Shown here one piece after another: positions 24,827 through 33,975 of a stretch of DNA of 64,000 bases. The position numbers and the translations under genes are program-made. Origin of the DNA: Polyangiaceae bacterium (GTDB taxonomy: Bacteria; Myxococcota_A; Polyangia; Polyangiales; Polyangiaceae); the NCBI GenBank assembly GCA_020633235.1, contig JACKEA010000002.1, positions 620,001 to 684,000 on the forward strand, read 5' to 3'. Every line of letters starts with the position of its first letter. Positions within the stretch are counted from its first letter, which is position 1. A model generated the notes under the pieces. The model saw nothing but the letters and a program-made list of their open reading frames with translations, did no database searches and was not told the DNA's origin.

Positions 24827-24900
24827 TGCCCTGTCAGGAGCGGTTCATTTGGGTGTTGGCTCGGCGCGGAAGCTCGAGGGTTGGACGGCTCACGGCGCTG

Positions 24901-26523
24901 GTGATACGTCGAGCCCCCGTGAGCCCGTCGCGATTCTTCCAGAGCTCGGCTCGGCGCGGCGCCGCCATGGTCGTCGTGGCGGTGCTGGGCGGCTTGGGCA
25001 TCGGCTACGTGCTGGTGCCCAAGAGCGAGACGCCGAGCGTGGAAAAGGAGCCGCCCCCGGAGGTACGGCTGCTCGGCACGCCGCTACCCTTGGGCGACGA
25101 TGCTCCCCAACGCGCCCTCGAGCGCGTGCGCCATTTCGTCGCGGGCACCCTCTCGCTGGAGCTGCCCGGCGGCGAGAAGAAGTCGGTGCGCTTCGGGCAG
25201 CTCGGGGCGGAGATCGACAAGGTGCGGCTCGCGCAGCTGGTGCGCGACGCGAAGGACCCGACCAGCCCGCTCCGGCGCGCGCACCGCGGCAAGACCGAGC
25301 CCATCGACCTGCCGGTGCCGGTGGTGATCAGCGCGAAGGACGCGTTGCCGGCGCTGTTGGTGCTGAAGGACGGCCTGGATCGCGCGCCCGTGGACGCGCG
25401 GTTGGACCTGGAAAAGCGGCGGCTGGTGCCGGAAACGCTGGGGCAACTGCTGGACGTGGACGCGACCTTGGGCTCGATCCAGGCGGCGGTGAGCCGCGGG
25501 GATCACACCGCGCGGCTGGTGTTCGAGCTGTCGAAGCCGAAGCGCGTGGCGGCGCAGCTTTCGGGCGTGAAGTTCGACGCGGTGCTGGGCTCCTTCGAGA
25601 CGCCCTACAACCGCGCGTCGCGCTACGCGGCGCGCACCTTCAACCTGCGGCTCGCGGCGTCCAAGCTCGACGGCACGGTGCTGTTGCCCGGCGAGGTGTT
25701 CGACTTCAACGAAGTCGTGGGCCCGCGCGACGAAGCCAACGGCTACAAGGTGGCGCCGGTGATCGCCGAGGGCGAGCTGGTAGATGGCATCGGCGGCGGC
25801 ACTTGTCAGATCTCCGGTACGCTGCACGGCGCGGCGTTCTTCTCGGGGCTCGACGTGGTCGAGCGCTACCCACACACGCGGCCGAGCTCGTACATCAAGA
25901 TGGGGCTCGACGCGACGGTGGTGTACCCCACCATCAACTTCCGTCTGAAGAACCCCTTCGACTTCCCGGTGGTGCTGCACGAGACGGTGAAGAACGGCGT
26001 GGTGCGCGCGGAAATTCTGGGACCCGAGCGCACGCGCACGGTCACGCTGATCCGGCGCATCGACGCGGCCATTCCCTACGAACAGGTGGAGCGGCAAGAC
26101 AAGAACCTGCCGAGCGGCATGCGCGTGCTGTCCCAGCACGGCGTGCCGGGCTTCAAGCTGCACCGCTATCGCATCGTACGGGACGGCGAGCACGCGGTGC
26201 GTGAGCGCTGGAACGACCTGTACCCGCCGACGACTCAGATCGTGCGGGTGGGTACCGGGGACATGCCGCGCGACAGCGTGAGCGCGCACGACGACGGACA
26301 TCCGGAGTACGTGGCCGACGAGCTCTTGGTGCTGACGCAGGGCGTGGACGCCGAAAAAGGCGGCGAAAGCGACAGCGGCAAGGAGTTTTCCGAGTGGCGC
26401 GAGCCGGGGAAGTTCGGCAAGCGCGGCTGGACGGAAGACGCGGGCATGCCGGTGTGGAAGGGCGACGGCGACGGCGCGGGCGACGACGGCGACAAGAAGA
26501 AGAAAAAGAAGACCAAGGGCTGA
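24901..26523 (+). CDS. VanW-family membrane-anchored protein
   Basis: A protein of about 540 residues with an N-terminal membrane anchor (AAMVVVAVLGGLGIGYVLV). Two YoaR-like peptidoglycan-binding regions follow (about 45-215), then a VanW domain (about 225-400) with the typical blocks SRYAARTFNLRLAASKLDG, LLPGEVFDFNEVVGPR, DGIGGGTCQISGTLHGAAFF and RPSSYIKMGLDATVVYP. The C-terminal 100 residues are highly charged and end in a Lys run. VanW proteins are envelope proteins of unsettled function. The start is uncertain: ATG at 24826 lies in a repeat element, so GTG at 24901 or 24919 is preferred. Confidence 0.82.
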   Translation: MIRRAPVSPSRFFQSSARRGAAMVVVAVLGGLGIGYVLVPKSETPSVEKEPPPEVRLLGTPLPLGDDAPQRALERVRHFVAGTLSLELPGGEKKSVRFGQLGAEIDKVRLAQLVRDAKDPTSPLRRAHRGKTEPIDLPVPVVISAKDALPALLVLKDGLDRAPVDARLDLEKRRLVPETLGQLLDVDATLGSIQAAVSRGDHTARLVFELSKPKRVAAQLSGVKFDAVLGSFETPYNRASRYAARTFNLRLAASKLDGTVLLPGEVFDFNEVVGPRDEANGYKVAPVIAEGELVDGIGGGTCQISGTLHGAAFFSGLDVVERYPHTRPSSYIKMGLDATVVYPTINFRLKNPFDFPVVLHETVKNGVVRAEILGPERTRTVTLIRRIDAAIPYEQVERQDKNLPSGMRVLSQHGVPGFKLHRYRIVRDGEHAVRERWNDLYPPTTQIVRVGTGDMPRDSVSAHDDGHPEYVADELLVLTQGVDAEKGGESDSGKEFSEWREPGKFGKRGWTEDAGMPVWKGDGDGAGDDGDKKKKKKTKG

Positions 26524-26545
26524 GCTCCCGGGGTAGCCTCCGGGC

Positions 26546-26923
26546 ATGGCCCTTCGTCACAGCCTCCTGCTCCTGCCCTTTTTGGCCGTCGCTTGTGGTG
26601 GCTCCACGGTCGCCTCCATCCCCAAGGTCGATCCGGTGGTGCAGCCCGCACCGCAAGACAATCCCTTCCTCGACGAGGAAGACGGCGCGTCCGACGGAGA
26701 CTCGGAGCAAGCGGAGCCCGCCGAGGGGGAGCCTGCCGAAGACGCCAAGCCCGCCGACGAGGGCGACAAGGGTGAGGCGCCGAGTGGGGAAAAACCTGAC
26801 GCGAAGGCCGAGGACGCCAAGCCGAAGGCCGACGCCAAGCCGAAGGCTCCTCCCGCGCCCAAGCCCAAGACGGCTCCCCCGCCCAAGCCCAAAACTCCCG
26901 CGCCCCCACCCAAGACGAAGTGA
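26546..26923 (+). CDS. Small Pro/Lys/Ala-rich lipoprotein
   Basis: The 125-residue product has a signal peptide with lipobox LAVAC and then a low-complexity chain rich in Glu, Asp, Ala, Pro and Lys, ending in repeats of the type APKPKTAPPPKPKTP. Such tails form extended spacers through peptidoglycan or toward the surface. It has no folded domain. It follows the VanW gene after 22 bases and precedes the phosphatase gene after 9, so the three probably form an operon. Confidence 0.78.
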   Translation: MALRHSLLLLPFLAVACGGSTVASIPKVDPVVQPAPQDNPFLDEEDGASDGDSEQAEPAEGEPAEDAKPADEGDKGEAPSGEKPDAKAEDAKPKADAKPKAPPAPKPKTAPPPKPKTPAPPPKTK

Positions 26924-26932
26924 GCCACCGCC

Positions 26933-27463
26933 GTGTGGCGGGTCGAGTCGCGCATCTATCTCGGTGACTACCGAGCAGGCGTCGACGCCCTCGGGGGCGC
27001 GGCGTTGCCTACGGATCCGAGCGGCGACCCCAAGCCCTTCGCCGGGGTGGTGTCGCTGTGCCCCATGCCGCTGTTTCGCGGGGAGCCGGTGGAAGGACCC
27101 GCGCTGCTCGACACGGAGTGGCTGAAGATCCCCATCATGGACGGCGGCAACGGGGACGGAGAGCTGGAGTACGCCATCGATCTCGCCCTGCCCTTCATCG
27201 CGCGACGCCGGAAGTCCGGGAACGTGCTGGTGCACTGCGCGGCGGGCATGAGCCGGAGTGTGAGCGTGTTGGCTGCGCTGTTGTGCGAGGGGGGGTCAGG
27301 GGTGGAGGAAGCCTTCGAGCACATCGCGAGCTCAAAAGCCGAGGCTCTGGGGCCTTTCTCTTCGGATTTGAGCCTTTTGATCGCGCCAGCCTGGGAGTTT
27401 CGGCGCTATCTGGAACGCCGCTACGGGCGCATCAGGCCCGACGGCCGGCCGGACCAGGCTTGA
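26933..27463 (+). CDS. Dual-specificity protein phosphatase family protein
   Basis: The 176-residue protein carries the Cys-based phosphatase P-loop VHCAAGMSRSVSV (HCxxGxxRS, near residues 101-110), with Cys as nucleophile and Arg for phosphate binding. The upstream IPIMDGGNGD segment holds a plausible general-acid Asp. It is cytoplasmic and should remove phosphate from Tyr/Ser/Thr proteins or another phospho-substrate. Start is a GTG 9 bases after the lipoprotein stop. The fold length fits the small DUSP type. Confidence 0.85.
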   Translation: MWRVESRIYLGDYRAGVDALGGAALPTDPSGDPKPFAGVVSLCPMPLFRGEPVEGPALLDTEWLKIPIMDGGNGDGELEYAIDLALPFIARRRKSGNVLVHCAAGMSRSVSVLAALLCEGGSGVEEAFEHIASSKAEALGPFSSDLSLLIAPAWEFRRYLERRYGRIRPDGRPDQA

Positions 27464-27571
27464 CGCCGAGGCCCAGGCGGGGTCAAAACCCGCGTCACCG
27501 GCGGCTGGCCCGTCGGTCGAACCGGCCATGGACCCCTCGCCCCTCGAGGGATGCCGCCCTCATAAGGACCC

Positions 27572-28267
27572 ATGACGACTATCGAATCCGCTCACACCGA
27601 GACCCCGGCGATGCCCAACACCAGCAATGGAGACGGCGCTGCCCGGGGAGTGGACTGGGACAATCCGCGCGTGTCGGCCATCCTCGCGGCGGCCGCCAAG
27701 TGCTTCGCTCGCAAGGGCTTCAGCGCCACGACGCTCGCCGAGATCGGCAAGGAGCTCGGTCTCCGCAAGAGCATCGTCCACTACTACTTTGCCAGCAAAG
27801 CCGCGCTCATCCACGAGGTGCAGGCCTACAGCCAGCACAAGTACCTGGACCGCGTCCGGGACGCGATCCGCGCCACCGCCGCAGAAGAGCCCAAGAAGCG
27901 CATGATGAGTGTGCTGGGGTCGCTGTGGGAGGTTCTGGATAACAATCGCACTACCACCCACCTCAACATCGAGGTGTGGAGCGCGTCCCGCCGAGATCCC
28001 GAGCTCCGGCGCCGGGCCAGCCTGCTGCAGCACGACGCACGGCAGCTGATCACCGACGGCGTGGGAGATGTGCTGGGCGTGAAGGTCGACCAGTTCCCGC
28101 AGATGAAGGCGCTCTCCGCGTTGATCCTCGCGGTCCTCAACGGCCTGGTGGTCGCGGAGTACCTGGAGGGCGAGGAAGCCGGCGCCAAGGAAGCCTACGA
28201 CACGTTCCTCTACCTCCTCCGTCTCGGCATGAAGAAGATGGAGGAGCAGGCCGCCGGCACCGCGTGA
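27572..28267 (+). CDS. TetR-family transcriptional regulator
   Basis: The 231-residue protein has the TetR helix-turn-helix near residues 32-78: ILAAAAKCFARKGFSATTLA, EIGKELGLRKSIVHYYFASK and AALIHEVQAY. The C-terminal part is a helical ligand and dimer domain. Its stop overlaps the start of the next gene (GTGA), so regulator and hydrolase are coupled; the regulator may respond to a substrate or product of the hydrolase. No clear palindromic operator was found in the 100 bases upstream. Confidence 0.92.
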   Translation: MTTIESAHTETPAMPNTSNGDGAARGVDWDNPRVSAILAAAAKCFARKGFSATTLAEIGKELGLRKSIVHYYFASKAALIHEVQAYSQHKYLDRVRDAIRATAAEEPKKRMMSVLGSLWEVLDNNRTTTHLNIEVWSASRRDPELRRRASLLQHDARQLITDGVGDVLGVKVDQFPQMKALSALILAVLNGLVVAEYLEGEEAGAKEAYDTFLYLLRLGMKKMEEQAAGTA

Positions 28268-29028
28268 TCGAAAAGCATCCGGTCCTGCCTGGGGCCGAGG
28301 CTTGGTCGGCTCCCGGCGGGGACGTCGGCATCGTGGTCATCCACGGATTCACGGGAAATCCGTGGTCCATGCGGCCGCTGGCGGAAGCGCTGGCGGAACG
28401 CGGGTTTGCCATCGAAATGGTGCGGCTGCCGGGCCATGGCACCCACTGGCGGGACATGATGCGCAGCCGCTACGCCGACTGGCGGGACGAGGTCCGCCGA
28501 GCGCGGGAGCGTCTGCGCGGCGCGGGCAAGAAGGTGCTGCTCGTGGGCCTTTCGCTGGGCGGAAGCCTGGCGCTGGACGTGGCCTCGGAGCAGCCGGAGG
28601 CGGTCGCCGGCGTGGTCTGCATCAACGCCACGGTGCTGGATCGCGAGGGGATCCTGGCGAAGCTGGCGCCGGTGCTGGAGAAGATCCTGCCCGTGGTGCC
28701 AGCCAAGGCCGCGGGGCTGGTGGAGAACGACATCGCCAAAGGCGGCGACGAGCACGCCTATGCCTACGTGCCGGCGGCAGCGGGCGGTTCGTTCCTGAAG
28801 GAGCTGCCGCGGCTGCGGGAAGCCGTGGCCGGCCTCCAGGTTCCGGTGCTGGTCGCCTACTCGCCGCAGGACCACAGCGTTCCGCCGGAGAACTCGAAGA
28901 AGATCCTGGAGCTGCTGCCCGGGAAGAAGGAAGAGCTCCGGCTCGAGCGCTCCTTCCATGTGGCCACCCTCGATTACGACTTCGAGCTGCTGGTGGAGCG
29001 CATCGCCGAGCTCGCCGCGCGAGTTTGA
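28264..29028 (+). CDS. Alpha/beta hydrolase, carboxylesterase or monoacylglycerol lipase type
   Basis: The 254-residue protein shows the catalytic triad of small esterases: nucleophile Ser in GLSLGGSLAL (near residue 96), Asp in YSPQDHSVPP (near 203), and His in SFHVATLDYD (near 233). HGFTGNPWSMRPL supplies the oxyanion loop, and MVRLPGHGTHWRDM the cap start. It resembles Est30/monoacylglycerol lipases that release fatty acids from short esters. There is no signal peptide. The GTG start overlaps the TetR stop by 3 bases. Confidence 0.88.
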   Translation: MIEKHPVLPGAEAWSAPGGDVGIVVIHGFTGNPWSMRPLAEALAERGFAIEMVRLPGHGTHWRDMMRSRYADWRDEVRRARERLRGAGKKVLLVGLSLGGSLALDVASEQPEAVAGVVCINATVLDREGILAKLAPVLEKILPVVPAKAAGLVENDIAKGGDEHAYAYVPAAAGGSFLKELPRLREAVAGLQVPVLVAYSPQDHSVPPENSKKILELLPGKKEELRLERSFHVATLDYDFELLVERIAELAARV

Positions 29029-29060
29029 AAAATTCGCGAGATCGTTGCATCTTCTCGGGC

Positions 29061-30128
29061 GTGACCCGGATCGCCGCTGCCCTGCTGCTGGCCGCCTCCA
29101 CGGCGTCTGCGGCGCCGCGCGCGGTGGTGGACGGCAGCTGGTGGTCCAGTGGCGAGGTGCGGCCCCTCACGCCCACGGCGTGGCTGACGGAAACCGGCGC
29201 GCCGCCGCAGTTTCGTTTGTCTGGCGAGCGGGAGCTCCCGCTCCTGCGCCGCTACGTCGACCCCAGCGTGGAGCGCGCCAACGCTTGGCAGCGCTTCTGG
29301 CACGGGCGCTTTGGTCCCGCCCAGAGCGTCGACCGCACCGAGCTGTCGTGGAGCTCGAGCGCGTGCGAGGCGACGGAGCCCTCGGAGAGTGATGGCTTCG
29401 CCATCCGCTTCGCGGGGGAGCGCTTGATGGCGCCATCGTTGCCATTGCTCCCGGTGTTGGGCGCCGAGGTGCTGCCCACCTGGGCTCTCGGCGTGACGCC
29501 GGCGCCGAACAGCGGCGCGCTGGATCTCTCCCCCGCCGCGCGCTGCAAGCCGTGGCAACGACCCTACACCGTCACCGTCGCTCGCTATGGGGCGGAGGTC
29601 GACAGCTTCACACTGCTCGATTGCGACGGCTCCGTCGCCATCGACGCGATGGATCACCTGAGCGTGCTGGCGCGGCCGCCGGGCACGCCGCGCCCGGAGC
29701 TGCCGCTGCCCCTCGAGCCCATGGCATCCGTCCATGGCGAATGGCTGCCCGCGGTGCGGCTGCTCGATCCACGTCTCGCGTGGGTGCTCGCCAGCATCTC
29801 GGAGTCCTTTCCGCACCGTGTGATCTACGTGATCAGCGGCTATCGCCGGCAGGCCCACGACGGCTTCCACCACAAAGCGCGCGCGCTGGACATGTTCGTG
29901 ATGGGCGTGAAAAACGAGGATCTGTTCCGCGTGTGTCGCAAGCTCCGGGACGTGGGGTGCGGCTACTACCCGAACAACAAGTTCGTGCACGTGGACGTAC
30001 GACCGCCGGGCACGGGCCACGCGATGTGGGTCGACGATTCCGCCCCCGGGCAGCCGTCCCACTACGTGGATGCCTGGCCGGGCGTCGTCAGCGGCGGCGC
30101 GCTGGTGTGGGCCGGCGGAGAAGGCTGA
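29061..30128 (+). CDS. Exported DUF882/M15-type murein peptidase-like protein
   Basis: A protein of about 355 residues with a cleavable signal (RIAAALLLAASTASAAP). The C-terminal 150 residues match the DUF882/YcbK(MepK) group of M15-like peptidases. Visible zinc ligands are in VISGYRRQAHDGFHHKARALD (His and Asp, about 256-275) and in CGYYPNNKFVHVDVRPP (HxD, near 310). MepK enzymes cut peptidoglycan 3-3 cross-links. The N-terminal 200 residues are not recognised. GTG at 29061 is chosen since it starts just before the signal peptide. It precedes holB by two bases. Confidence 0.82.
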   Translation: MTRIAAALLLAASTASAAPRAVVDGSWWSSGEVRPLTPTAWLTETGAPPQFRLSGERELPLLRRYVDPSVERANAWQRFWHGRFGPAQSVDRTELSWSSSACEATEPSESDGFAIRFAGERLMAPSLPLLPVLGAEVLPTWALGVTPAPNSGALDLSPAARCKPWQRPYTVTVARYGAEVDSFTLLDCDGSVAIDAMDHLSVLARPPGTPRPELPLPLEPMASVHGEWLPAVRLLDPRLAWVLASISESFPHRVIYVISGYRRQAHDGFHHKARALDMFVMGVKNEDLFRVCRKLRDVGCGYYPNNKFVHVDVRPPGTGHAMWVDDSAPGQPSHYVDAWPGVVSGGALVWAGGEG

Positions 30129-30130
30129 GG

Positions 30131-31099
30131 GTGTTCGACGCAATCTGGGGCCAAGCGCCCGCCATCGAGACGCTGACGCGCGCCCTCGACGCGAACAAGG
30201 TGCACCACGCCTACCGTTTCGAGGGACCCGACGGCGTGGGCAAGGAGAAAGCCGCCTTCGCGCTGGCCCAAGCCTTGGTGTGCGAGCGCGCCGGAGCGCG
30301 CGCCTGTGGCGAGTGCAGCGCGTGCCAGCGCGCCGTCACCCTGGCGGAGGACGAGCCGCGCGTGCCGCAGCACCCCGACGTGGTCCTGGTGCAGCGTGGC
30401 CTGTATCCCCAGAACATCATCGGCGCTTCCGAGGCGACCGGCATCAGCGTGGAGCAGATCCGCCGCGTGGTTTTGGGCCGCAGCGGATTTCCGCCCCACG
30501 AAGGGCGCGCCCTGGTGTTCATCGTGAAGGACGCCCACGAGCTGACGATCCAAGCCGCCAACTCCTTGCTCAAGACGCTGGAAGAGCCGGGGGACAAGAG
30601 CCACTTCATCCTGCTCACGAGCCGTCCGAACCGCCTGCTCGACACCATCCGTTCGCGGACTCTCGCGGTCCGTTTCGGTCCCCTCGCGGACGACGTCATC
30701 GCGCGCATCCTGCGCGAGCACGGCGCCGACGACTCCGTGGCGCCCTTGGCGCAGGGCAGCGCGTCCCTGGCCCTCGACATGAGCGAGCCGGAGCGCATGA
30801 AATCGCGCGAAGAGTTCCTCACAGCGGCTCAGGCCGCCCTCGCCGCGCCGGATCTGGCGACCGCCATCGACCTCGCGAAGGACCGCAAAGAGACGCGGGA
30901 CGTCCTGCGCGAGAGCCTCGCGTTCTTCGCCCAGCACTTGGCGATGGAAGCGCGCGATCGCATCGCCACGGCCCCCGCCGAAGCCGAGCGCGCCGCCCAG
31001 CGCCACGCCCTGGTGCTCACGACCATCGCGGAGGTGGAGCGCAACGTGCAGCCGACCCTCGCCCTCGAAGCCATGGTCACCCGCCTCCGCCGCGTATAG
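30131..31099 (+). CDS. holB: DNA polymerase III delta' subunit
   Basis: The 322-residue AAA+ clamp-loader protein has Walker A GPDGVGKEKAA (near 32-40), a zinc-type Cys group CGECSACQ, the sensor segment VFIVKDAHELTIQAANSLLK (Walker B-like), LEEPGDKSHFILLTSRPN and the Arg-finger motif SRT. Delta' is the rigid stator of the clamp loader. The Walker A is better kept than in many delta' proteins, so a gamma/tau-like role cannot be excluded. GTG start, two bases after the M15-like gene. Tandem repeats follow its stop. Confidence 0.87.
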   Translation: MFDAIWGQAPAIETLTRALDANKVHHAYRFEGPDGVGKEKAAFALAQALVCERAGARACGECSACQRAVTLAEDEPRVPQHPDVVLVQRGLYPQNIIGASEATGISVEQIRRVVLGRSGFPPHEGRALVFIVKDAHELTIQAANSLLKTLEEPGDKSHFILLTSRPNRLLDTIRSRTLAVRFGPLADDVIARILREHGADDSVAPLAQGSASLALDMSEPERMKSREEFLTAAQAALAAPDLATAIDLAKDRKETRDVLRESLAFFAQHLAMEARDRIATAPAEAERAAQRHALVLTTIAEVERNVQPTLALEAMVTRLRRV

Positions 31100-31119
31100 C
31101 TCCCCGCGCCCATACGCCC

Positions 31120-31262
31120 ATCGCAGCACGGGTACGGCCCTCGGCCCTCGCTGTCGTCGTCCGTGTAGCTCGCAGCGCGTACGACCCTCGCAGTCGTCGT
31201 CCGTGTAGCTCGGGGCACCCGTACGACCCTCGCAGTCGTCGTCCGTGTCGCTCGGGGCACAC
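31120..31262. repeat. 40-42 bp tandem repeat after holB
   Basis: GTCGTCGTCCGTGTAGCTCG starts at 31153 and 31193, and with one change (GTGTCGCTCG) at 31235; partial units flank these. The GTGTAGCTC word resembles the end of holB (GCGTATAGCTC), so this may be another gene-end-derived array, though the match is weaker than at the other loci. Confidence 0.75.
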
Positions 31263-31354
31263 CGCCGACCCTCGCCGTCGAAGGTGTCGTCACCCATGCA
31301 AGGCATCTTCCTTCTGGCGCGCCACACGATGGTCTCGAGCTATCTTCATGAGGG

Positions 31355-31379
31355 TGTCGGTCCGCCGCGGAACCTCCCG
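31355..31379 (+). repeat. TTGTYGG-box gene-end element, single arm
   Basis: TGTCGGTCCGCCGCGGAACC starts here, downstream of holB and its tandem repeat, in the orientation expected for a plus-strand gene end. Confidence 0.65.
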
Positions 31380-31429
31380 TTCCGCCGTCGCGCCAACCGG
31401 GGTCGAAGCTGTAGCCCCAGCCTCCTTCA

Positions 31430-33190
31430 AGGGGGGGAACTCGCCCCGAAACCGGTTTACATACCAACTACTTTTCAAGGAAGGCGCCCTCCCGCAATAC
31501 GCAGACACGCGGACATTTGGCTCGCTGGTCCTCCCATTTCACTCGCTGGCCCTCCGTCCTCCGCGACCGCGCAGTTGCCGACAGCCACGCCCGCACGCGG
31601 ACATTTGGCTCGCCGGCCCTCCCATTCGACTCGCCGGCCCTCCGTCCTCCGCGCCGACAGCCACGCCCGCGGACACGCGGACATTTGGCTCGCCAGCGCT
31701 CCGCCTTCCGCGACCGCGCAGTCGCCGAAAGCTACGCCCCTCCCACGCGCGGACATTCGGCTCGCCAGCCCTCCGCCCCCGCGACCGCGCCAGGTGCGAC
31801 AGGCTTGGTCCCAGGGCGCGGATCTTGAGTCATTTGATCGGCGGGTGAGGATCGAGCGCGAACACGCCGCACCCAGCACTCCTCACCTCGCCCGAAATCT
31901 ATCGCCGAGGAGATGTTCGTCAGACGAACATTGAAGGAGGGATAGGCTTGTCCTCACTCCCAGGTTCGTTCACGGAACATCAATTGGGGGATAGATTCGC
32001 CGCCAGACCCTCCGACGCGGACATGGCTCGCTGGTCCTCCGTCCTCCACGCTGCGCACTCGCCGACTGCCACCCCTCCGACACGCGGACATTTGGCTCGC
32101 CCACCCTACGCACACCCCGACCAGCGCGAGCGGAAGGGTGGCTTGCGCCGCTCAGGTCAGGGTGGCCTCGCCCGAAACCGGTTTACATACCAACTACTTT
32201 TCAGGAAGGCGCCCCCGATGCGCAGACACGCGGACACCTGGCTCGCTGGTCCTCCGCCATCCAGACTGCACTTGCCGACAGCCACGCCCGCACGCGGACA
32301 TTTGGCTCGCCGGCCTCCGTCCTCCACGCCGACAGCACGCCCGCGGACACGCGGACATTTGGCTCGCTCTCCGCAGACCCCGACCAGCGCGAGCGAAGGG
32401 TGGCTTGTGCCGCTTAGGTCAAGGGGGGGACCTCGCCCCGAAACCGGTTTACATACCAACTACTTTTCAAGGAAGGCGCCCTCCCGCAATACGCAGACAC
32501 GCGGACATTTGGCTCGCTGGTCCTCCCATTTCACTCGCTGGCCCTCCGTCCTCCGCGACCGCGCAGTTGCCGACACCTACGCCCTCCGACACGCGGACAT
32601 TTGGCTCGCTGGTCCTCCCATTTCACTCGCCGGCCCTCCGTCCTCCGCGCCGACAGCCACGCCCGCGGACACGCGGACATTTGGCTCGCCAGCGCTCCGC
32701 CTTCCGCCTTCCGCGACCGCGCAGTCGCCGAAAGCTACGCCCCTCCCACACGCGGACATTTGGCTCGCTGGTCCTCCGTCCTCCACGCCTGCGCACTCGC
32801 CGACAGCCACCCCCGCGGACACGCGGACATTTGGCTCGCTGGCCCTCCGTCCCGCACGCTTGCGCACTCGCCGACAGCCACCCCCGCGGACAAGCGGACG
32901 TTGGCTCGCTGGTCCTCCCATTTCACTCGCCGGCCCTCCGTCCTCCGCGCCGACAGCCACGCCCGCGGACACGCGGACATTTGGCTCGCCAGCGCTCCGC
33001 CTTCCGCGACCGCGCAGTCGCCGAAAGCTACGCCCCTCCCACGCGCGGACATTCGGCTCGCCAGCCCTCCGCCCCCGCGACCGCGCCAGGTGCGACAGGC
33101 TTGGTCCCAGGGCGCGGATCTTGAGTCATTTGATCGGCGGGTGAGGATCGAGCGCGAACACGCCGCACCCAGCACTCCTCACCTCGCCCG
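31430..33190. repeat. Repeat island: array of CGCGGACATTTGGCTCG words with segmental duplications
   Basis: The word CGCGGACATTTGGCTCGC occurs about 17 times (for example near 31512, 31601, 31679, 32093, 32298, 32353, 32503, 32598, 32753, 32825, 32973), spaced 55-150 bp, each usually followed by CTGGTCCTCC or CCAGCGCTCC. A 28-mer-like block containing AACCGGTTTACATACCAACT is present at about 31450, 32177 and 32443. About 145 bp at 31430-31573 recurs at 32422-32565, and about 370 bp at 31620-31990 recurs at 32916-33286. Long ORFs across the tract consist only of repeats. No gene is supported. Confidence 0.88.
31896..31997. repeat. 102 bp element with terminal inverted repeats, copy 2
   Basis: AATCTATC at 31896 and GATAGATT ending at 31997 form the termini. 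Inside, ATGTTCGT-CAG-ACGAACAT (31913-31931) is a perfect hairpin, and GTTC...GAAC near 31963-31977 is a weaker one. It aligns with the copy at 15249 through most of its length. Confidence 0.8.
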
Positions 33191-33191
33191 A

Positions 33192-33291
33192 AATCTATCG
33201 CCGAGGAGATGTTCGTCAGACGAACATTGAAGGAGGGATAGGCTTGTCCTCACTCCCAGGTTCGTTCACGGAACATCAATTGGGATAGATT
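33192..33291. repeat. 100 bp element with terminal inverted repeats, copy 3
   Basis: Nearly identical to copy 2, because it lies in the duplicated block; it lost two bases in the G run before GATAGATT. A hexamer array begins directly at its right end. Confidence 0.8.
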
Positions 33292-33842
33292 TCCGCATCC
33301 GCGACCGCCCCGCATCCGCATCCGCGACCGCCCCGCATCCGATCCGCGACCGCCCCGCATCCGCATCCGCGACCGCCCCGCATCCGCATCCGCGACCGCC
33401 CCCGCATCCGCATCCGCGACCGCCCGCGCCTCCGCCCGCGCATCGCGACCGCCCGCGCATCCGCACCCGCATCCGCGACCGCATCCGCATCCGCGACCGC
33501 ATCCGCATCCGTGACCGCATCCGTCCCGCGACCGCATCCGCATCCGCGACCGCCCCCGCATCCGCATCCGCATCCGCAGACCCGCACCCGGCGCAGTGCG
33601 AAGGGTGTTTCCGCGCCGCCCCGACATAGAAGCGCTATCCCGACGCTTGCCATTACCCGCATCCGCGACCGCATCCGCATCCGCGACCGCATCCGCATCC
33701 GTGACCGCATCCGTCCCCGCGACCGCATCCGCATCCGCGACCGCCCCCGCATCCGCATCCGCGACCGCCCCCGCATCCGCATCCGCATCCGCAGACCCGC
33801 ACCCGGCGCAGTGCGAAGGGTGTTTCCGCGCCGCCCCGACAT
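33292..33842. repeat. GCATCC/GCGACC hexamer array with duplicated gene-end elements
   Basis: Hexamers of the type GCATCC, GCGACC, GCCCCC fill 33292-33590 and 33655-33800. About 150 bp ending in the gene-end arm GGTGTTTCCGCGCCGCCCCG is present twice, with arms at 33604-33626 and 33819-33841. Both arms are in the orientation of the minus-strand gene that ends upstream. No coding gene is seen. Confidence 0.85.
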
Positions 33843-33849
33843 AGAAGCG

Positions 33850-33975
33850 CTATCCCGACGCTTGCCCTACATTTCGACGTCGTCGTCGCTGATCGGTCTT
33901 GCGTGCGCGAAACTATCCCGACGCTTGCCCTACATTTCGACGTCGTCGTCGCTGATCGGTTTTGCGTGCGCGAAG
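33850..33975. repeat. 63 bp tandem repeat copied from the 3' end of the adjacent gene
   Basis: CTATCCCGACGCTT starts at 33850, 33913 and 33976, an exact 63 bp period. The last is the real stop and last codons of the minus-strand gene at 33976-34566 (codons SDDDFEMWGKASG). The two extra copies keep frame and stop codon. The gene-end element lies directly beyond the most distal copy. Confidence 0.92.

Noticed and set aside
31430..33842. Insertion sequence or prophage remnant
   Set aside because: No transposase, integrase or phage gene fragments could be read in any frame.
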